A DNA stretch of 64,000 nucleotides, taken from positions 1 through 64,000 of the forward strand of contig NZ_FOVI01000003.1 in assembly GCF_900115115.1 (NCBI RefSeq), given 5' to 3'. Source of the DNA: Paenimyroides ummariense (GTDB lineage: Bacteria > Bacteroidota > Bacteroidia > Flavobacteriales > Flavobacteriaceae). Position 1 is the first letter of the stretch. Every line of letters begins with the position of its first letter. The position numbers and the translations under genes are program-made. The notes beneath the pieces were generated by a model. It was given only the letters and a program-made list of their open reading frames with translations, did not search any database and was not told the DNA's origin. Shown in pieces: positions 43,756-52,700 of this stretch.

Positions 43756-44883
43756 TATTTTATCATCTATAAGCTTCAATATTTCCAAATAATCTTCGTG
43801 ATTTTCAACAAAATCTTTTTGGGAAACATCAATAATCAACACATTTTCTTGTGGTAGGGTTTTAATAAACTCACTGTAACTTTGGTTGATTTTATCTAAA
43901 TATTCAGCTTGAATATTTTCCTCGTAAGTTCTGCCTCGTTTTTTTATATTTTTAAGTAGATTTTCTGTATTTTGATATAAATAAACATACAAATCGGGTT
44001 TTGTGGTTTCTTTATTCATAACATCGAAAATGGTTCTGTACAGCAAAGCTTCGTCGGTATCCAACGTAACTTGTGCAAAAATTAACGACTTATAAATGTA
44101 ATAATCGGCAACTATAAAATCGTTAAATAAATCGTACTGACCCAAACCTTCATTTAGCTGGGAATATCGATCGGCAAGGAATGACATTTCCAGCGGAAAG
44201 GCATATCGCAACTGATCCTCGTAAAATTTTGGCAGAAAAGCATTATCTGCAAAGCGTTCTAAAATAGTTTTTGCATTAAAATCTTGTGCAATTTTTTCAG
44301 CTAAAGATGTTTTTCCAGATCCTATATTTCCTTCAATTGCCAGAAATCTTATAGTTCTAATGGTAAAATCATCTTTCGGTAAATCAATATGATCTACTTT
44401 TTTTATTTCAGATTCATCATAACACATCAATAATAATTCTTCGGTTGATTTCTGTAAAACGGGATGTTTCCAATCGAAAATTAAATCATTTAAAGGAACT
44501 AAAACAAATTTTCTGTTTTGCAGTTCTTTGTGCGGAATGTTTAAATCAACCGAATCAAAAACAAAATCGTTAAAATAAACAATATCAATATCAACGGTAC
44601 GTGCTTCGTAATTATCAGTCGTTTTGGTTTTTCTGCCCAATAATTTTTCGGTTTGTTTTAGTTCAACCAACAATTTTTCGGGCGATAAATTTGTATGAAT
44701 CAAAATGCACATATTATAAAACTGAAAACTGTCAAAACCCCACGAAGGCGTTTCGTAAATTGCCGATGCCTGCGCTACGAAACCAATATAATTATGTATG
44801 TGGTTTATGGCATTTTGCAGATTTTCTTTCTTGTTTCCTAAATTGCTTCCTAAAGCTAAAACTACTTTATTGTATGTGTGCAT
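43735..44883 (-). CDS. folK: HPPK (FolK) fused to deoxynucleoside kinase
   Basis: 382 aa in two domains. Residues about 1-160 are 6-hydroxymethyl-7,8-dihydropterin pyrophosphokinase: L-A-L-G-S-N-L-G-N-K (about 9-18), Y-E-T-P-S-W-G and R-T-V-D-I-D-I-V-Y (about 94-102), the folate-pathway step before FolP. Residues about 178-382 are a dNK-type kinase: P-loop I-E-G-N-I-G-S-G-K-T-S (about 184-194), E-R-F-A-D-N and R-Y-S-Q-L and a LID-like K-K-R-G-R-T-Y-E. The latter phosphorylates deoxynucleosides for salvage. The start codon is only 4 bp from the putative -7 element, so the mRNA may be leaderless. Confidence 0.93.
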   Translation of the reverse strand: MHTYNKVVLALGSNLGNKKENLQNAINHIHNYIGFVAQASAIYETPSWGFDSFQFYNMCILIHTNLSPEKLLVELKQTEKLLGRKTKTTDNYEARTVDIDIVYFNDFVFDSVDLNIPHKELQNRKFVLVPLNDLIFDWKHPVLQKSTEELLLMCYDESEIKKVDHIDLPKDDFTIRTIRFLAIEGNIGSGKTSLAEKIAQDFNAKTILERFADNAFLPKFYEDQLRYAFPLEMSFLADRYSQLNEGLGQYDLFNDFIVADYYIYKSLIFAQVTLDTDEALLYRTIFDVMNKETTKPDLYVYLYQNTENLLKNIKKRGRTYEENIQAEYLDKINQSYSEFIKTLPQENVLIIDVSQKDFVENHEDYLEILKLIDDKILSIPNR

Positions 44884-44887
44884 GCTG

Positions 44888-44895
44888 CAAAAATA
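44888..44895 (-). promoter_or_regulatory. Putative -7 promoter element of the folK-dNK gene
   Basis: The minus strand reads TATTTTTG, matching TAnnTTTG. It lies 4 bp before the start codon, which implies a leaderless or nearly leaderless transcript. Confidence 0.4.
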
Positions 44896-44967
44896 AATAA
44901 TGTTTTAAACTTTTGTAACATTTTCTGTTTTCATATACTAACCTAAATATAGATTAAAACAATAAAA

Positions 44968-46740
44968 ATGAATTTTATAAAAAATGTACTGGCAACATTT
45001 GTAGGAATCATCCTATTTTGTATGATGTCTTTCTTCTTATTGCTGATAATTGGCGTGGTTGCATCGGCAGGTAGTTCGTCTTCCGGAAAATCGACCAAAA
45101 GCAATTCGGTTATTAAGTTAGATTTAGAGAATGTTTCTAACGATTACGGCGGAAGTGTTTATATTGAAGATTTTGATTACAAAGAAACCAATAACGACGG
45201 ATTGATCAACGTTTTGCAGGCAATTGATTATGCAAAAACCGATGATAAAATCAAAGGAATTTCAATTGAAAATAATGCAACAAGTTTAGGATCAACACAG
45301 CGTAAAGCAATTGTTGAAAAGCTGGCTGAATTTAAAAAGACCGGGAAATTTGTTGTTGCTTATGCAGATTATTATTCACAAGGCGAATATTATCTGGCAT
45401 CGGTAGCCGATACGGTTTACATGAACCCAATGGGAAGCATCGATTTTAAAGGTTTGGCTTCTGAAGTTCTGTATATGAAAGATCTGCAGGAAAAAACGGG
45501 AATTCACATGGAAGTGATCCGTCACGGTAAATACAAAAGTGCTGTTGAACCGTTTTTACAGCAAACTATGAGCGATGAAAATCGTGAGCAGTTAACCGTT
45601 CTTTTAAATTCTATTTGGGAATCTTATGTGGGCGATATTTCTAAAAACCGTAAAATTTCGGTTGAATCATTAAATACTATCGCAACAAATTTAGATGCAC
45701 GTAATGCTAATTTGGCTCTTCAAAATAAATTGATTGATAAGATTGCTTATTTAGATCAATACCAAAACGGAATTAAAAAAGCATTGGATATTAAGTACGA
45801 TGACGATATCAACGAAATTGAAATTTTAGATTATATTAAAGATGTCAATTTAAATATTAAGAAAGTTTCAGCTAAAGATCAAATAGCCGTGATTTTTGCT
45901 CAAGGAGAAATTCAAGGTGGCGAAGGAAATGTAAACACCATTGGCGAAGGATCTATAAACCGTGCATTGAAAGAAGCGCGTAAAAACGATAAAATTAAAG
46001 CGGTTGTTTTGCGCGTAAATTCACCGGGAGGTAGTGCGTTAACTTCTGATATTATCTGGAGAGAAATTGAACTGACCAAAAAAGTTAAACCGGTAATTGT
46101 TTCAATGGGTGATGTAGCGGCTTCAGGCGGATATTATATTGCGTGTAATGCCAACAAAATTTTTGCAGAACCAGGAACAATTACAGGATCTATTGGAGTT
46201 TTTGGTATGGTGCCGAACTTTAAAAAGGTTGCTGATAAATTCGGTGTAAATGCCGAAGCGGTTAAAACACACGAAAACGCAACTGGTTACAGTGTTTTTG
46301 AAGAGATGTCGCCAAAATACAAACAGACACTTACAGAGAGCATCGAAATTATTTACGATACATTTATTTCTCGTGTTGCCGCTGGTAGAAAAATGGATAA
46401 AGCTAAAGTTGATGAAATGGCTCAAGGTAGAGTTTGGACAGGTACTATGGCTAAACAATTAGGTTTGGTTGATGAATTAGGTAGTTTAGACGATGCCATT
46501 GCTTATGCAGCCAAATTAGTTAAAACAGATGATTACAAAGTTTCGTTATACCCAGAATACGAAGTAGAATTAGCAGATTTATTCCGCAAGTTTTTAGGAA
46601 TGTCCGTATCAAGCGTTAAAGAAGATGCTATTAAAAGCGAAATCGGTACAGAAAATTATGAGTTGCTACAACGTATGAATTATCTTAAACAAAGTAAAGG
46701 TGTTCAAGCAATGATGCCTTATCATTTAAACATTAAATAG
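44968..46740 (+). CDS. sppA: Signal peptide peptidase SppA (67K type)
   Basis: 590 aa. The N-terminal TM helix (about 8-32) anchors it in the inner membrane with the catalytic domains in the periplasm. Two S49 domains are present: the N-terminal one carries the Lys in R-H-G-K-Y-K-S-A (about 192-199), and the C-terminal one the Ser in D-V-A-A-S-G-G-Y-Y (about 385-393). Together these give the Ser/Lys dyad that degrades cleaved signal peptides. R-V-N-S-P-G-G-S and G-S-I-G-V-F-G are conserved. Monocistronic, with a terminator at 46764-46797. Confidence 0.95.
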   Translation: MNFIKNVLATFVGIILFCMMSFFLLLIIGVVASAGSSSSGKSTKSNSVIKLDLENVSNDYGGSVYIEDFDYKETNNDGLINVLQAIDYAKTDDKIKGISIENNATSLGSTQRKAIVEKLAEFKKTGKFVVAYADYYSQGEYYLASVADTVYMNPMGSIDFKGLASEVLYMKDLQEKTGIHMEVIRHGKYKSAVEPFLQQTMSDENREQLTVLLNSIWESYVGDISKNRKISVESLNTIATNLDARNANLALQNKLIDKIAYLDQYQNGIKKALDIKYDDDINEIEILDYIKDVNLNIKKVSAKDQIAVIFAQGEIQGGEGNVNTIGEGSINRALKEARKNDKIKAVVLRVNSPGGSALTSDIIWREIELTKKVKPVIVSMGDVAASGGYYIACNANKIFAEPGTITGSIGVFGMVPNFKKVADKFGVNAEAVKTHENATGYSVFEEMSPKYKQTLTESIEIIYDTFISRVAAGRKMDKAKVDEMAQGRVWTGTMAKQLGLVDELGSLDDAIAYAAKLVKTDDYKVSLYPEYEVELADLFRKFLGMSVSSVKEDAIKSEIGTENYELLQRMNYLKQSKGVQAMMPYHLNIK

Positions 46741-46763
46741 TTTAGTGTTAATTAATTCTCTTT

Positions 46764-46797
46764 AAACTCTTCCAGTAATTATTGGAAGAGTTTTTTT
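46764..46797 (+). terminator. Terminator of sppA
   Basis: An 11-bp stem AAACTCTTCCA/TGGAAGAGTTT is followed by further T residues. Confidence 0.9.
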
Positions 46798-46860
46798 ATT
46801 TGATAAATGGAAAGGTATTTTGCTGATAAGTGTTTAAATTATATTTTTATTGTATGTTTA

Positions 46861-46891
46861 TTGAATTTTGTTAAAACTAATGTTATATTTG
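46861..46891 (+). promoter_or_regulatory. Promoter of the type B T9SS protein gene
   Basis: TTG at 46861-46863, a 20-bp spacer, then TATATTTG at 46884-46891. Both elements match the Bacteroidota consensus. The ATG follows 20 bp later. Confidence 0.65.
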
Positions 46892-46910
46892 TTAAAATTC
46901 ACTACATTTT

Positions 46911-49463
46911 ATGAAACATTTATATTTCCTGATTTTCTTGTTGTTTACAACCAACAGTTTTGCCCAATACTATACTCAACATTATATTGCACCAGCACCT
47001 TGGCAATATTGGAACGATGCAAACGAAATTGTAATTGGTACCGTGGAACCTGGTACCACTGTTACAGTTGATATTAGTAAAAGTGACGGAACGTTTATTA
47101 CCACTTTAACCGTTACAGAAAACAATCCGATATCATACCGTTTTGCAGGTGCTATAGCGGCTTCTCCCAAAAATGCATTAAACCTTATTGAGAATGACAA
47201 AGGTTTAATTATTGAAGCAAGCCACCCGGTAATGGTTAATTTACGAAATATAGCGTCGGATACTGCAGGTAGTACGGTCGCTAACATTAAAGGTAATGCA
47301 TCTTTAGTTAGTTTTGGTCGTGAAGGATTAGGAATAGAATTTCGAGTAGGTTATTATCGTACTTCAGTTCAAGGGTTAGATACTGGTGCACCGGTTTATT
47401 CGGTTATGGCTACAGAAGATAATACCACAGTAACTTTACCAGCTGCTACTATAACCTTAGATAGGGGACAAAGTTATTTGTTTAATGCACTCATAGGTTC
47501 ATTGGTTTCGGCAGATAAGCGTGTGGTTATGAATACAGGTAGTTATGGAGATATTCCGCAAACCTGTGGAGGCAACGGTGAAGATGGAACGTTTGATCAG
47601 ATAGCTCCTTTACAATCATTGGGTATCAGATACTTGGTGGTTAGGGGTGAAGGTACACCGGCAACTCCACAACAGGCACAGCAAGGGTTCGGGTCAGAAC
47701 AAACTACTATTGTAACAACAAGAGACAATACAATTATAAATGTTCAAAACTTCAACCCAAACGGCACGCCTTTTGGACCTCCATTTAATATGAATTTACC
47801 AGTAGCAGGTAATTCATATACTTTTTATCATGGTAACGGTATCGATTTATTTTCATCGTCTTTAATAACTGCAGAAAATCCCGTTATTGTTTATTCGGGA
47901 ACTGCTGTTGATTGTGAAACCGATATATCAACCGTATTGCCAATTGGCGGTTGCGCAGGATCTTTAAATATACAAACAACAAAATTTATAGATTATGCTA
48001 ACGGAAACCTACCTTACTTTGGGTTTTGTGTAATAGAAAGTAATACAGTTCCCGTTTTTGTAAACGGACAAAATATTGAAGTTGTAACAGGTAATCTAAG
48101 AGTGCCTATTGGTACTACTGGTTTTTATCTGATTACTTTTGATAACACACAAATTAACAATCCGGCGAATTTAATCATAACATCGGCTATGCCATTAACA
48201 ACCAGTTTGGTACAACAAGGCGGTGGTTTCTCTATGTCGGCTTTTTTCTCTTCTTTCGGGGAAGCAGCTGATCCGCCTGTATATGCTAAAAGGAACAACG
48301 ATTGTAGTGTAACTTTAGAGGCAGAAGCGGGATATAGCGAATATGTTTGGTATAAAGATGAAATATTGTATGAAACAACCACAAGAAATACGCTAATTGT
48401 AACCGAATCAGGGTCTTATACCGTTCAGGTACGGAGAGATTGTGGTTTATCTGGTAAATCTATTGCTTTAGATGTAGAAGTTGTTCCTTGTTCTGATTTG
48501 GAGGTTATTAAAGAGCGTACTTTTCAAGACGATTTAGATATTACTTTTACAATCACAGTAACCAATTTAAATCCGTATTTTACAGAACCTAACGCAACGG
48601 TGACCGAATTACTTCCTACGGGTTTAATTTATGTGAATTCAAGTGTTTCTAAAGGAACTTATAATAATGTTACCGGACTTTGGAATATTGGATCTTTAGC
48701 TCCGGGACAAAGTGAAACCCTGGTTGTAGATTGTAGAATTGGAAATTCTGGTGAATATATCAATACGGCAACAGCGAAAGGAGATTTAGAAGATACAGAC
48801 ATGAAAAATAACAAAAGTTCTGCTACAGTTGATGCTTTTGTTGCAGATATCGATGCCTTTAAAACCGATGGCAAAGAAATGTTTTTTACAGACGAATATT
48901 TAAACTATACTATAAGAGTTGTTAATAATGGTCCACAAAAAGCATTGAATGTTGAGGTTAATGATCCAATGCCACATCAAACAACAGAAATGACTTGGGA
49001 AGGAAACGGAAAATCTGGAACAGGCGATTTGGTTGATGTGATTAATTCTTTAGATGTAAAACAAGAAGTTATTTATACAGTTAAATTACGTGTTCCAAAA
49101 GATCATAAAGGGTTGTTTACAAATACGGTTAATATAAGTTCTATTTATATTGTTGATCCTGTTGAAAGATGTACAGGATGTTCTGATACGAACTTTCCAC
49201 ATTTCGAAATTCCAAAAGGTATTTCTCCAAACGGCGACGGCGAAAATGATTATTTAGATCTGTCTGATTATTTTGCAAGCAAACTAACAATTTATAACAG
49301 ATACGGAAATGCCGTTTACACCAAAGACGATTATAGAAATGAATGGCACGGGCAGGATAATAACGGTAAGATACTTCCATCCGGAACATATTTTTATTCA
49401 GTTTTTATGTTGAATAATCCATACAAAACCGGATATATTCAAGTAATTAGGGAAATGAAATAA
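46911..49463 (+). CDS. T9SS-exported surface protein, type B sorting domain, with IgGFc-binding-like region
   Basis: 850 aa. Signal peptide (about 1-18, N-S-F-A-Q). Residues about 30-430 resemble the IgGFc-binding protein N-terminal domain (V-M-A-T-E-D-N-T-T-V-T-L, R-Y-L-V-V-R-G-E-G-T). A short Ig-like segment (about 460-520) is followed by two DUF11-type repeats (about 525-640 and 645-745: L-E-V-I-K-E-R, I-T-V-T-N-L-N; Y-T-I-R-V-V-N-N-G-P). The C-terminal 75 residues form a gliding-motility-associated type B sorting domain: P-K-G-I-S-P-N-G-D-G-E-N-D, I-Y-N-R-Y-G-N-A-V-Y, W-H-G, L-P-S-G-T-Y-F-Y. It is exported across the outer membrane by the type IX system, and a role in adhesion is possible. 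Confidence 0.9.
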   Translation: MKHLYFLIFLLFTTNSFAQYYTQHYIAPAPWQYWNDANEIVIGTVEPGTTVTVDISKSDGTFITTLTVTENNPISYRFAGAIAASPKNALNLIENDKGLIIEASHPVMVNLRNIASDTAGSTVANIKGNASLVSFGREGLGIEFRVGYYRTSVQGLDTGAPVYSVMATEDNTTVTLPAATITLDRGQSYLFNALIGSLVSADKRVVMNTGSYGDIPQTCGGNGEDGTFDQIAPLQSLGIRYLVVRGEGTPATPQQAQQGFGSEQTTIVTTRDNTIINVQNFNPNGTPFGPPFNMNLPVAGNSYTFYHGNGIDLFSSSLITAENPVIVYSGTAVDCETDISTVLPIGGCAGSLNIQTTKFIDYANGNLPYFGFCVIESNTVPVFVNGQNIEVVTGNLRVPIGTTGFYLITFDNTQINNPANLIITSAMPLTTSLVQQGGGFSMSAFFSSFGEAADPPVYAKRNNDCSVTLEAEAGYSEYVWYKDEILYETTTRNTLIVTESGSYTVQVRRDCGLSGKSIALDVEVVPCSDLEVIKERTFQDDLDITFTITVTNLNPYFTEPNATVTELLPTGLIYVNSSVSKGTYNNVTGLWNIGSLAPGQSETLVVDCRIGNSGEYINTATAKGDLEDTDMKNNKSSATVDAFVADIDAFKTDGKEMFFTDEYLNYTIRVVNNGPQKALNVEVNDPMPHQTTEMTWEGNGKSGTGDLVDVINSLDVKQEVIYTVKLRVPKDHKGLFTNTVNISSIYIVDPVERCTGCSDTNFPHFEIPKGISPNGDGENDYLDLSDYFASKLTIYNRYGNAVYTKDDYRNEWHGQDNNGKILPSGTYFYSVFMLNNPYKTGYIQVIREMK

Positions 49464-49474
49464 ATTATAAAACA

Positions 49475-49505
49475 AAAAAGAGAAAACTAAGTTTTCTCTT
49501 TTTTT
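49475..49505 (+). terminator. Terminator after the type B T9SS gene
   Basis: A 13-bp stem AAAAAGAGAAAAC with its complement and a 3-nt loop is followed by T residues. The rest of the 280-bp gap to the next gene is AT-rich with no clear feature. Confidence 0.85.
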
Positions 49506-49743
49506 ATATACCTACTGTTATAAGCTATACACCTCATTTTTTATTGAATAATATTAATATCATAATCTATATTGCTTTAAATTATATATTTGAAAAAAAA
49601 TTATCAAAAATATTTAATTTTCAAATACTTAAGTTGCTCTAATAACGTTGTATCATTAAAGAATGAATTTTCAGCATTATAAGAAGACAGGTTATGTTGT
49701 TAATTCAATAGAAAAATGATTTTGTACTTTATAACAAACTGAT

Positions 49744-52700
49744 ATGAAAAAAATTACCTTTTTATTATTCATTTTACTGTCAAATTTAATTAGTGCACAA
49801 CAAGATTGTAGTACAGCGTTAAGTATTTGTGGTAATTCAAATATAAATTATTCTCCAATAGGTTATGGCAATGTTTATGAGTCGTTGGGTGGATGTTTGT
49901 CAACAGGCGGAGAAAATAATTCTGTGTGGTATAAATTTCAAGTTGCTACAAGCGGAACTTTAACTTTTGTTATTTCACCTACTGCTGCGGTAGATTATGA
50001 TTGGGCTGTTTTTGGACCCAATGTAAGTTGTAGTAATATTGGATCGCCTATTCGTTGTAATGCTGCAGGAACTTATGGTAACACTGGGTTAAACATGACC
50101 AATACCAATACCGTTGGTGCACCTGGATCTAATGTTCCTTTCTGTAAGTATATGGATGTTATTGCTGGCGAAACCTATTACTTGTTTATTGATAACTGGG
50201 TAGGATTAGGTTTTAACGGAGTAGCACCATTTAGTTTAATTTGGGGAGGAACGGCTACGTTGCATGATCCTTTTTTGAATAGTACAACTGCTCCAAATCC
50301 TTTTTTACCTCCGGGAAATGTGGGATCTACTGCAGGTACACCAAGAGAAATTAATTTATGTAGTAACTCCTTGTTGTTTGATTTTAGTACGTTATCGGCT
50401 TCAATCTTAAATAACAATCAAAATTTTGCTGTTAGCTATCATACAACATCTAACAATGCATTATCTGGAACAAGCCCGATAATTTCGCCTATTACTGTTA
50501 ACACATCTACAACTTATTATTATAGCATTAGTTATCAAGATCCAAATGGAAGTACGGTTTCTTGCAGACAAATCGGCGCTTTTAAGTTTGTTGATAAATC
50601 TATACCTTTAGCAATAACTGCCAGTTCTACAAACTTATGTCCTGGCGATGTAGCAACGCTTACATCAAACATGTCTACCGGAAACACATGGTCAAACGGT
50701 GCAACTACACAATCAATTACAGTTGCGAATGGAGGAACTTACTCTTTAACGAATACAAATGGAATCTGCACAAGTACGGCAAGTGTTATAATTAATTCAA
50801 GTGTTGATCCAAATGTTCAAATATCGGGCGATCTTACTTTTTGTGATGGATCTTCAACAACATTAACAGCTTCAGGTACTGGCAGCGGACTTTCGTACTC
50901 ATGGTCAACAGGTGCTACAACTTCAAGTATTACTGTTGCAACAGCTGGAAGTTATACCGTTAATGTGACCAATAGTAATAATTGTACTTTTTCTAAAACG
51001 GTGGTTGTAGATAAAAATCCTTTGGCAGCTGTTCAGAATGCTTCTATAACAATCTGTTCAACTTCTGCTACTACACTATTCGATCTTACTTCGGTTCAAT
51101 CTCAAATAAGTTCTGTTCCGGGTATTACTTTTAAATACTATCAAAATCAAACCGATGCAGCTGCAGATAATACGAATACTATTACAAATCCTGTTGCGTT
51201 TTCATCGGGTAGTGGAGTAGTGTATGTTTTGGTAAAATCGGGCAATTGTTCAAAAATAGCAACAATTAATCTTACGGTTACCTTAACACCAACGATTATA
51301 ACACAACCAACTAACAAATTGGTATGTATCGGTGGTACCACATCATTCAGTACAACTACCATGAATGAAATTGGTTATCAGTGGCAGGTTAATATGGGTA
51401 GCGGTTTTGTAGATTTAGTAAATGATGCTACTTACTCTGGTGTAACATCAAACACTTTAACCATAACAAACGCAACCAGAACTTTAAACGGATACAGCTA
51501 CAAGCTTGTGGTTGAAAGTAACTGTTCACCGAATTTAGATTCTAATACAGTGGTTTTAACTGTACCCGAAGTGAATGCAACACTTACATCTGTAAATGTA
51601 TCTTGTTTTGGACAATTAGACGGATCTGCAACAGTTGTTACTTCTGGTGGAACAGCACCTTACACTTATGTATGGTCAAATGGATCTACAAATTCAGCTA
51701 TCAGCAATTTAGCACCTGGAACTTACAATGTTGTTATTACAGATGCAAACGGCTGCACGGCAAACAAAAGCGTAATAATTACCGAGCCTGCAGTGATATC
51801 AAACACCTTAAAAGTTAAAAATGTTAGCTGTAACGGAGGGAATGATGCGAGTATTGAAGTTACATCTTCTGGTGGAACTGCTCCGTTTACTTATTTATGG
51901 TCACACAATAATGCTACAACTGCAACAATTACGGGATTAGTATCGGGTACTTATAATGTTCAGGTTAAGGATGCAAATAATTGTATAAAAACCGAGCAAA
52001 TTATAATAACGCAGCCAGATATTTTAACAGCAACAATTGCTTCGAAAAATGTTAGCTGTAATGGAACCTATACCGGAGAAGCTACTGTTAATGTAGTTGG
52101 CGGAACTGCACCTTATACATACAATTGGAATAATGGCATTACTACTGCAACGAACAATGGTTTACGACCGGGAACTTTTTCTGTTACAGTGACCGATGCA
52201 AAAGGCTGTACAGTAAACGGCTCTGTTACTATTATAGAACCAACTGCATTAACTGTTTCAACCAAACAGACAAAAGCTGGTTGTAATGGTGCCACAACCA
52301 ATTCGGTTATTGCAACTCCTTCAGGCGGAACGCAACCTTATACATATTTATGGTCTAATGGTTTAACCACTGCTAACGCTGATAATTTGTTGCCGGGAAC
52401 TTATAATTTAACCGTTACAGATGCCAACGGATGTAAAGTGAACGAAACCGTTTCTATTGTTGCTACTGCAAATTTATCTTTAAGTTTTAATAAGAAAAAT
52501 ATCAGTTGTAACGGATTAACAAATGGTAATGCAACAGCGGTAGTTACTGGTGGAAAAGCTCCGTTTACTTACAGTTGGTCAACAGGATCAATCAATCCGT
52601 CTATAAATAATTTAGGAGTAGGAATTTATACTTTAACGGTTACCGATGATTACGGGTGTTCTGTTACAGAAACTGTTGATATTACTCAACCAGATGTTTT

